The notes under the pieces are model-generated. The model did not search any database, was not told the origin of the DNA, and saw nothing but the letters and a program-made list of their open reading frames with translations. A stretch of 12,475 nt of DNA from Acidobacteriaceae bacterium. GTDB taxonomy: Bacteria; Acidobacteriota; Terriglobia; Terriglobales; SbA1. A program made the translations under genes and the position numbers. The stretch lies in contig PMHI01000397.1 in assembly GCA_003156615.1 (NCBI GenBank), forward strand, positions 1,739 to 14,213. Direction: 5' to 3'. Position 1 is the first letter of the stretch. The number at the start of each line of letters is the position of its first letter. Below are positions 6,341 through 12,475 of the stretch, in pieces.

Positions 6341-7043
6341 TAACATTCATCACAAGCTTGTAGATAAATGAATGTGGAGTTCCGAAATCGGAAAGCATTC
6401 CGACCCGGACCAATATGGAAGTGTGTCATATCTAAACACTGTCCCACAATGGGATACACAACACTTGACATCGTTGGTCGATTAACTTACTTAACGCGCC
6501 CTAATACGCGAGACGGTGCGACGTCCCTGACTAAGATAGCGCTGGCGTGCAGCATAAGTGTAGCCTGAACGCCATCAGGACTATTCAGACTATCCATTGC
6601 GGATGACTTACTGTTGAACCCAGCCAACAGTATAGTGATAGACTTCCTCCGCTAACTGCAGCGGTCGCTTTGATCTTTCCCGATTGCGGACATCTACAGT
6701 AGCGTGGGCAGAGCGCCGTGATGAACGTCACTGACCACACTTAGAGCTTAAAGCACCCCTTTTACAATCTGGAGCGCGTCGGCATCAGTCATATTGCCCG
6801 TATGGGCCTCGACAGCTTGGCCCAGGTGCTGCGCTAATACACTGGACAAATCTCCACCGGAGTATGCCTATGCGTAGGCTCAACTTCCATACATAATAGA
6901 AACTGTTCTTGTTTGTGGACGGTTCTACCGCCGCCGTGCGTCTTGCGCCATGCGGCCATCTGGCGGTAGTGTTCGGAGCGGTGCCGCTTGGCAGTTGTAA
7001 AGCCCCCGTAGTGCCTCATCTGTACAAGACGAATGAATGCCTA
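6341..7043. other. Long stretch without a supported gene
   Basis: Open frames here (for example 6368-6568 plus) have no start context, no recognisable domain and unlikely composition. On the minus strand a 30-codon alanine-rich tail ends at 6748 (reading MTDADALQIVKGVL then TAA), possibly the end of a lost gene, but I cannot name it. The composition is less GC-rich than the flanking permease genes. With the decayed genes that follow, this looks like degraded former coding DNA. Confidence 0.5.
6609..6632. repeat. Perfect 8-bp inverted repeat
   Basis: TACTGTTG-aacccagc-CAACAGTA, perfect 8-bp arms with an 8-nt loop. It could be a hairpin or an operator-type site, but no intact gene lies within reach. 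Its role is unknown. Confidence 0.5.
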
Positions 7044-7178
7044 ATGACCTACCAGGTTGTACTTTGCGGCAGGAACGGTGTTGTACTCGCTGGCGATGGG
7101 TGCGAACTGTCACGCCGAGAGTTTGGTGGAGTAGCAGTAGTCAACGAGGTCAACGGGTTCCGCGTCGCCAGTAAGTAA
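7044..7178 (+). pseudogene. Possible N-terminal remnant of an Ntn-hydrolase (proteasome-like) protein
   Basis: A 44-codon frame begins MTYQVVLCGRNGVVLAGDGC and ends VNEVNGFRVASK before TAA. The opening resembles the first two strands of proteasome-like Ntn hydrolases (V-A-L-x-G-x-D-G-V-V-L-A-x-D). There is no Shine-Dalgarno sequence, and downstream frames do not continue the fold recognisably. The resemblance is limited to about 18 residues and may be chance. Confidence 0.28.
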
Positions 7179-7389
7179 GAGGATGTTGATACGGTCTATC
7201 GAGCGTCTGGGAACCCGCGATGCTCCCATCGTCTGTAAAGAGCTCATTGCTGTCACTTCGCGTTCATGATTTACGTTATCGTTCTTAAAGTGCCAGAAAA
7301 GCGCCCTGGAATCTTGATTCTCAGAATTAGCCTCGTCGGAGAGATCTGTGGGTCATCCCTACGCTCCAATGGCGGCCGGAAGCTCGGCT

Positions 7390-8070
7390 TGCGCGACTCG
7401 AAGAAGAGATTATTCCGGATACAGTCGGATGACGTGAGAGAAGCTCAACTTAAAGGTTTACCGTTGCCAGCAACAACGTGTCTCTATTAGCCGAACAGGA
7501 TCAACAAAAACCAGCGTGATTGTGACTGCGGATCACCGATTCGAAATCGTGCACGGAAAATAGGGGGCGCGGCTAACAGGCCTTCAGTCACTATGGATGA
7601 ACTGTACTATTCCAGAACCGACAGCAAATGCTGAAAATAGGTGGACGCTATGTCAGGAATGCGAACAGAAACTGCGCGCACTGCTCGGCTTCTGTGCGGA
7701 AGAGTTCTAGTTTCAGTTCAAAGCGTACATAAAGAATGAGAGTCTGCCGGGCACAGCTGTCGATCTCATCGACGCGGCGGGCGCGGCTGCTCAACTCCAG
7801 CAGGGTTCATTACCAGAAGAGGTCGTTGAAGTTCAGAAACGCATTCGTTTCATCGTTCAGCGAACCGAGGCTTCTATCGCGAATCACGAATTTGAGAAAG
7901 CTCGCTTTTATTCAGACGAAGAACGCCAGGAACGTAACAACCTGAAAGAGCTGCGCGATAAATACAAGCTCCAAAACAATCCAGCCTTGAACATTGGCCG
8001 AGAAGCGATCGAGGAAACTGTTAGCAAGCTGGTGGGCAATTCCACCGATTCAGGTTCGACGACCAATTAG
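7390..8070 (+). pseudogene. clpC: Decayed Clp/Hsp100 ATPase gene (ClpC-like)
   Basis: Frame 1 from 7711 to the TAG at 8068 reads AYIKNESLPGTAVDLIDAAG, then SLPEEVVEVQKRIRFIV, ASIANHEFEKARFYSDEERQ and ERNNLKELRDKYKL. This is unmistakably the end of the first AAA+ domain and the middle (UVR-like) domain of ClpC. It has no Met codon and an in-frame TAG at 7708. Upstream are scattered pieces of the first AAA+ domain: GSTKTSVIV at 7498-7524 in place of GxGKTAIV (Walker A), NNVSLLAE in another frame for NNPVLLGE, and ECEQKLRALL (about 7660-7690) for EFEERLKALL. Walker B and the arginine finger are gone, and the second AAA+ domain and ClpP loop are absent. The Walker A to middle-domain distance is about half the normal length, so an internal deletion joined several frameshifts. 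Clp ATPases unfold substrates for ClpP; this copy cannot. Confidence 0.78.
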
Positions 8071-8101
8071 AGCAGTTTGATTTGTCAGCGGAGGATGGTT
8101 G

Positions 8102-8379
8102 GTGAAAAATCTTAGAACCCTATCGACAAGTGCCCCGGCGCCGAGCACCCGCGTGGACTGTCCCGGCGGGAAACACTTGCAGTCGTTGCCGGCCTTGCAA
8201 TTATGGGCTTCGGAGTAGGCCCACTACTTCACGACGGTGATCTTTTCGGCACCAACTGGTTCGGAGAACTCGTGTTCGCACCTCTCGCTATTGTTTTGGA
8301 TCTGATCGTCGTCCGCTTCGCCTTGTTCAAGCCCGAGCGGTTAGTTGCAAAACGGATCGAACGCAGACGCCGACACTGA
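8102..8379 (+). pseudogene. Frameshifted gene for a small two-helix membrane protein
   Basis: A good Shine-Dalgarno GGAGG (8090-8094) lies 7 bases before GTG 8102, which opens MKNLRTLSTSAPAPSTRV and runs into TAG 8216 in that frame. The adjacent frame, with no start codon of its own near the 5' end, carries a convincing membrane protein: RRETLAVVAGLAIMGFGVGP, LLHDGDLFGTNWFGE, then FAPLAIVLDLIVVRFALF and a basic tail KPERLVAKRIERRRRH to TGA 8377-8379. The predicted helices and positive-inside tail suggest a real protein of about 90 residues interrupted by one frameshift between about 8110 and 8165. An alternative is an intact 57-residue protein from ATG at about 8202. Family unknown. Confidence 0.5.
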
Positions 8380-8420
8380 GCAAATTCCTACGCGAATGAA
8401 GATGAGTGTTAACGCCTGCC

Positions 8421-8449
8421 TACGTCAGTTGGGATTACGTCAGTTGGGA
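8421..8449. repeat. 15-bp tandem duplication
   Basis: tacgtcagttggga occurs at 8421-8434 and 8436-8449 with a single t between, giving a period of 15. It lies just beyond the 3' end of the repeat-protein gene and after the two-helix gene ruin. It is probably a slippage product. Confidence 0.75.
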
Positions 8450-8478
8450 AAACGACGGTGATCTGGAATACCAGCGCA

Positions 8479-9888
8479 TCACGGCGAGGAATTCAGCCAG
8501 TAGTGAGCGAGCTCCCGTTGCTTGTTGATCAGCGCGGTTGCGACGCCTAATAGTGCGTAGGCTCTAGGTTGGGGCGCAGATTGGCTCTCAGCCAGAGAGA
8601 TCGCCTCGGCTTCGTGGTCGCCGCGAATGAGCCTTTCCGTCAGATTCCAGAGGGGCCAAACCTTTGACGAGTCGTTCATCTTGGCGATCATGTCTTCCGC
8701 CGCGCCGAAATCGCCGAGTTCTCCACGTGTGACCGCAATCATCTCGAAGACGTAGGGTTTCGTCCCTGCGCCTGCGGTCATAGCCGCTTGGTAGGCAATC
8801 TCCAGCGCGAGCGGCGCACTCGGATCATGCCTCCCGACCTCCTGAGAAGCCAGCTCGACCAGGCCTTCGGCGCGCTCCGCCGGTTCGGGAATCAGGTCGA
8901 GAGTGGCAAGCGCCTGCGCATCGTTCCCCAGCGCGGAAAATCGAGCGGCCACGTCGCGGAGCGAAATGTTGCGCCAGGGCTCATACACGAGCGCCGTTGC
9001 CTCATCGAGCGCGTCCGACAGATCGCCCGCTTTGGCGCGCTCGAAGCCGACCTGCAGCACGATGAAGTCGCGATGGTTGCCGGGAGGCAGTTGGTCGGCG
9101 GTCGCCATCGCCGCGTCGAGTTCCCCGATGCCAACCTGGGCCTCACCCAGGTAAAGAAGCAAACCTTGTTTGGCTTGTTCCGTGCTCGCTGCGGCCAATA
9201 GATCGTAAATGCGATCGACAACCGGAGCGGCAGCAGGCAGGTTGCCTTCGTGGGCTAACTCAGATGCGATGCTTGCGTAGAGGCCCGCGGGCATGCTCTC
9301 GGCAAACCAGGGATCGACGGGGTGATCTTTTTCCCACTCTACGGCGGCTAGAGCCTGATCGGTCGTTTCCTGCGCGCCAGCCTGGTCACCGGCTTTAAAT
9401 TGTTCTGCCTGAATCCGCAGCAACGTGCCGACAAGAGTATTCGTCTGCCCAAAATAGGGCTTCGCCCGTTGGATGGGGCGCGCCAGTTCCAGAGCGTGCT
9501 CGAAGTCGTGATGCTCGGCCAGCCATTGCGAAACGGAACTGTAAGCGTTCGCCTTCGCCACATCTTCACCCTTTGAGCAGTTCTGAATCATTTGAAGAGC
9601 CATCGGCAGATTTCCCTGCGACGCAAGAGTGTAGGCAACGCTTCCCGTGGCGGAAACCTGGGCCGAGGGACTTCCCGCACGTTCGGCAGTGGTCTGCGCG
9701 CCCTCAATGTCGCCGATGCGGGCTTGCTGTCCGGCGATATTGGCAGCGGCGCTGGATCTCTGGTCCTTGTCGATTTGCGGAATCAGTGCGCTTGCCTCGC
9801 GAAGGAAGGATTGCGGCTGGCTGAAAGACGGGGAATCCTGCGGGAGCGCAAGCCGGGGCCATTGTTGTCTGACAGAGTTGGCGTTCAA
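8479..9888 (-). CDS. Alpha-helical repeat (TPR-like) protein
   Basis: About ten paired-helix repeats of 30-40 residues, each with a small-residue first helix, a turn such as QARIGDIEGA, ASQGNLPMA, AHEGNLPAA, VGIGELDAA, AKAGDLSDA, SALGNDAQA or GELGDFGAA, and a second helix. This is the TPR/Sel1-like solenoid pattern, generally a protein-protein interaction scaffold. No enzymatic motif is seen. The frame is open back to ATG 9963, but codons before 9896 lie inside the permease gene and read as its shadow. I prefer TTG 9888, seven bases past the permease stop, with GGAG within the last permease codons as ribosome site; this start gives 469 residues. No signal peptide is visible, so the true N-terminus may have been lost or the protein is cytoplasmic. 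It is likely co-transcribed with the permease. Confidence 0.72.
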   Translation of the reverse strand: MNANSVRQQWPRLALPQDSPSFSQPQSFLREASALIPQIDKDQRSSAAANIAGQQARIGDIEGAQTTAERAGSPSAQVSATGSVAYTLASQGNLPMALQMIQNCSKGEDVAKANAYSSVSQWLAEHHDFEHALELARPIQRAKPYFGQTNTLVGTLLRIQAEQFKAGDQAGAQETTDQALAAVEWEKDHPVDPWFAESMPAGLYASIASELAHEGNLPAAAPVVDRIYDLLAAASTEQAKQGLLLYLGEAQVGIGELDAAMATADQLPPGNHRDFIVLQVGFERAKAGDLSDALDEATALVYEPWRNISLRDVAARFSALGNDAQALATLDLIPEPAERAEGLVELASQEVGRHDPSAPLALEIAYQAAMTAGAGTKPYVFEMIAVTRGELGDFGAAEDMIAKMNDSSKVWPLWNLTERLIRGDHEAEAISLAESQSAPQPRAYALLGVATALINKQRELAHYWLNSSP

Positions 9889-9895
9889 TGGCAGA

Positions 9896-12403
9896 CTACT
9901 CCTGTCGAAGTGTTCGCATCGGATCGATCTTTGTCGCGTGGCGAGCGGGGACGTAGCTGGCACCGAAGGTGACTCCCATCAGGAGAGAGGACACCAGAAC
10001 CAGAGTCGGCACGTCGTAAACCTTCACTCCGTAGAGAAGCTCGGCCAGTAGAGGCGTGGCGGCGAACGAACCACCTAAACCAATCGCCACTCCGATCAGC
10101 GAAAGCACCATCGCTTGCCGCAATACTAACCCCAGGACCTGGTTGGGCTGCGCTCCCAGCGCCATCCGCAGGCCGAGTTCATGAGTGCGTTCGCCGACAG
10201 AGTAGGAAATCACCCCATAAATCCCGACCACGGCCAGAATCAACGCGATGGCTGCAACGAGTTCCAGGATCTGGCACAGAAAGCGCCACGGACCTGCTGA
10301 CTTCGAGACCGTTTGGTCCACCCTTGCGATTCCGAAGACGGCTGACTCGGGAGCAAGCCCCGAGATCGTCCGGCGCACGTCCTGCATAAGGGACTTCGAT
10401 GCGGAGTGTGTACGGACAATCAGGCTCTTGTGGACCCGCGTCTCCGTCCAGCCGGACTTGATGCGCCTCGGCAATTGCTGGTAAGAGACGTAGACCTCGG
10501 GCTCGGGGGGGACCGTCAGCGAAAACTGGTGTACGTTTCCAACGACTCCCACAATCTGTCGCGGCTTTTCTTCGGGCGAATCGTCGAAGCTGATACTGCG
10601 GCCGATCGGGTCCTCGTTTTGCCAGAACCGTCTCGCCATGGCCTCGTTGATCACAACTACCCAGGCATTACTCGGCGTGTCCTGTTCCGTGACGCCTCGG
10701 CCCCGCAACATCGGAATGCCCATTAGTCCAAAATAGTTGGGACTGATCGACTGCCTCAGAACCGTTGGTTTCTCCGAAGCGCTCGATATACTTTGTCCCG
10801 CAATTGTGAAGCCTGGTGACGCGTATCCTGCCATTTCGAGAAGCGGGAGCCAGTCGGCCAATGCTACATCTTCGACCTGCGGGATGTTCCGCGTGCGCTC
10901 CAGTGCTTGACGGCAGAACTGGTCCACTGGGGGAAGAATGGAACTCAGGCCGGTAGTGTCCTCCGTCGATGAGTCCATATACTTTTCTCCCGTCAACCGA
11001 ACTTCTACCGTCAGGAGATGCTCCGGGTTGAATCCCGGTGTCGTCCGCAGGATGCGTATCACCGTGTTGATCATCAGGCCAGCGCAGACCAGCAACACAC
11101 ATGCCAGTGCAATCTCCGTTACGACCAAGGTATTTCTCGTGCGATGGCGAGAAACTGTCGCTGTGCTGCGTCCGGTTTCTCGCAAGCATTCGTTGACATT
11201 ACTATTCACAGCGCGATAGGCCGGAATCATCCCGAAGGCAATGCCGGTGATCACGCAGGCGCAGAAAGTGAAAAGCAGAACCCGTCCATCCACAACGATA
11301 CCCGTAGCCTTCGGAAACCAGATCGGAGCCGACACATTAAAAACTCTGACGCCCAGAAAGGACAAAACCAGCCCTGCAAATCCTCCTACGAGGGAAAGCA
11401 ATACGCTCTCGGTGAGTATTGGCCGGATCAAGCTTCTTTGGTTCGCTCCTAACGCGACTCGCACTCCAATCTCTTTCCGGCGTCCCTCTCCCCGAACCAG
11501 CAACAGATTGGCGACGTTGGCGCACGCAATCAGCAGGACCAAGCCCACGGCTCCAAAGAGCATGTAGTAGATGTCAGCCGACCAACCGAACAAGCGTTTC
11601 TGCAAAGGCTCGACCCTTACGCCCAGGTCTTTGTACGCTTCCGGAAAAGCCTGTGTTAGATGTCCTGCCGTTACGTCCATTGCTGCCTGGGCCTGCTGAA
11701 TCGAAATGCCTCGTTTCAGTTTCCCGACCGCGGTAAACCATCGCACATCGTCGACGCCGGAAATCGCCGGATTTCCCTCTCCATGGACGATGTAAACCTC
11801 CGGCGTTCCCCAGCCGAACAGATCAAAGCCGGGTTCCAGGACGCCCACAATCGGTCCCGAAAATGTGTCGACAAACATCTTCTGGCCGAGTACGTGAGGA
11901 TCGCCCGCGAAATGGCGCTTCCAAAACTCGTAGCTGATCAAAACACCGCCATACCCTGGCGTGTCGGCGAGATCGGCCGGTGGAATAGTGCCCAGGAACG
12001 TCTTGATCCCAAGCAACGGTAACAGTAACGCGCTCACGTGTTGCACGCCAACTCGTTCGCCCGATCCCGCGCTCGACATGGCCACAAAGTCGGGATGCGA
12101 GGCAAATTCCAGCGCTTCAAACACACGGTTGTCTGCACGCCAGTGAGCAACGTCCGTGCTCGAAACTGTCTGCGACCAGCTTGGATCTTTCCGGTTGACA
12201 TTGGACACAGAGATGAGCCTGTCCGCATCGAGGTATGGAAGCGGACGCAGAAGCACTCCGTTGATAACGCCGAAAATCGCCGTGGTGGCCCCGATTCCAA
12301 TGGCCAGAGTCAGAACAGCGACAAGAGTGAATCCCGGGTTTTTGCGTAATCCTCGGACCGCGTAACGGATGTCTTGCACGAAAGCTTCGATCCATCGTGT
12401 CAT
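9896..12403 (-). CDS. ADOP-type ABC permease (MacB/FtsX family), complete
   Basis: An 835-residue fused permease. An amphipathic start and first membrane helix (LRKNPGFTLVAVLTLAIGIG, about 20-50) lead into a periplasmic MacB_PCD domain (about 55-270). FtsX domain one follows at about 278-400, with LLIACANVANLLLVRGEGRR and EIGVRVALGANQRS. A second helix at about 423-447 (TLVVTEIALACVLLVCAGLM) opens a second periplasmic domain (to about 700). FtsX domain two is at about 710-835, with HELGLRMALGAQPNQVL, ending ARHATKIDPMRTLRQE. The length and duplication fit ADOP proteins of the kind without the extra PadR-linked N-terminal stretch. No ATPase gene is adjacent. ATG 12403 has only a weak GGA nine bases upstream. 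The last 72 bases of the window, upstream of this start, show no clear promoter. Confidence 0.95.
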   Translation of the reverse strand: MTRWIEAFVQDIRYAVRGLRKNPGFTLVAVLTLAIGIGATTAIFGVINGVLLRPLPYLDADRLISVSNVNRKDPSWSQTVSSTDVAHWRADNRVFEALEFASHPDFVAMSSAGSGERVGVQHVSALLLPLLGIKTFLGTIPPADLADTPGYGGVLISYEFWKRHFAGDPHVLGQKMFVDTFSGPIVGVLEPGFDLFGWGTPEVYIVHGEGNPAISGVDDVRWFTAVGKLKRGISIQQAQAAMDVTAGHLTQAFPEAYKDLGVRVEPLQKRLFGWSADIYYMLFGAVGLVLLIACANVANLLLVRGEGRRKEIGVRVALGANQRSLIRPILTESVLLSLVGGFAGLVLSFLGVRVFNVSAPIWFPKATGIVVDGRVLLFTFCACVITGIAFGMIPAYRAVNSNVNECLRETGRSTATVSRHRTRNTLVVTEIALACVLLVCAGLMINTVIRILRTTPGFNPEHLLTVEVRLTGEKYMDSSTEDTTGLSSILPPVDQFCRQALERTRNIPQVEDVALADWLPLLEMAGYASPGFTIAGQSISSASEKPTVLRQSISPNYFGLMGIPMLRGRGVTEQDTPSNAWVVVINEAMARRFWQNEDPIGRSISFDDSPEEKPRQIVGVVGNVHQFSLTVPPEPEVYVSYQQLPRRIKSGWTETRVHKSLIVRTHSASKSLMQDVRRTISGLAPESAVFGIARVDQTVSKSAGPWRFLCQILELVAAIALILAVVGIYGVISYSVGERTHELGLRMALGAQPNQVLGLVLRQAMVLSLIGVAIGLGGSFAATPLLAELLYGVKVYDVPTLVLVSSLLMGVTFGASYVPARHATKIDPMRTLRQE

Positions 12404-12475
12404 AGCTTTGTTCCGTGTTTTTGATCTGCGAGTCGCCCGACGCGGCCAGTCTACACCTGAACGACTGTTTCGAGA

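Noticed and set aside
6748..6850. Minus-strand alanine-rich tail ending QIVKGVL as the end of a gene
   Set aside because: About 33 open codons preceded by an in-frame stop, with no family recognised; such a run can arise by chance.
6909..7178. 89-codon plus-strand frame as a single gene
   Set aside because: The first 45 codons have no recognisable features or ribosome site and the opposite strand is equally open; only the last part shows any resemblance to a known fold, so only that was kept, with low confidence.
7597..7710. Separate small CxxC zinc-finger protein ending in TAG just before the ClpC middle domain
   Set aside because: The CQECEQKLRALL segment is better explained as the decayed YRGEFEERLKALL motif of a Clp AAA+ domain.
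9896..9963. ATG 9963 as start of the helical-repeat protein
   Set aside because: It would overlap the permease by 68 bases, and the extra 25 residues look like an out-of-frame reading of the permease end.
1..12475. CRISPR array or rRNA genes
   Set aside because: No regularly spaced repeats and no rRNA-like sequence were seen on either strand.

Overview
The window looks like a chromosomal segment from a soil Acidobacteriota (Terriglobia-type) bacterium. The main reason is that it is bounded by two very large orphan ABC-type permeases of the ADOP/MacB-FtsX class (about 800 residues, two MacB_PCD plus FtsX modules fused in one chain, no ATPase gene beside them), which are greatly expanded in that phylum. 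The tyrosine integrase at 3697 also has the N-terminal layout I associate with integrases of that phylum. This assignment rests on family knowledge and was not tested by a search.

Layout. 1-1902 (+): 3' part of an ADOP permease that begins outside the window. 1903-2236: a short AraC-type C-terminal remnant and a 73-nt near-perfect inverted repeat. 2237-2551 (-): remnant of a XerC/D-like tyrosine recombinase. 2595-3214 (-): intact two-gene toxin-antitoxin operon (RHH antitoxin plus PIN toxin) with a readable promoter and a palindrome inside it. 3251-3622: tandem repeat, transposase remnant, and a tRNA-Ser-like 3' end with CCA. 3697-4410 (+): integrase N-terminus joined in frame to a transposase C-terminus. 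4635-6227 (-): secreted trypsin-like serine peptidase. 6341-8400: a low-coding stretch holding decayed genes, chiefly a Clp/Hsp100 (ClpC-like) pseudogene and a frameshifted two-helix membrane protein gene. 8479-9888 (-): helical-repeat (TPR-like) protein. 9896-12403 (-): complete ADOP permease, just upstream of and probably co-transcribed with the repeat protein.

How it fits together. The stretch from about 1.9 to 8.4 kb between the two permease loci reads as a worn integration zone: two broken tyrosine recombinases, two broken transposases, an attachment-site-like tRNA end, a toxin-antitoxin pair that could have stabilised the insert, and several gene ruins. The intact genes likely to be functional are the toxin-antitoxin pair, the serine peptidase, the repeat protein and the permeases. 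I did not find a convincing wholly new multi-gene system. The most unusual items are the integrase-transposase chimera, the probably leaderless toxin-antitoxin operon with an operator between its promoter boxes, and the ClpC ruin whose middle domain is much better preserved than the rest.
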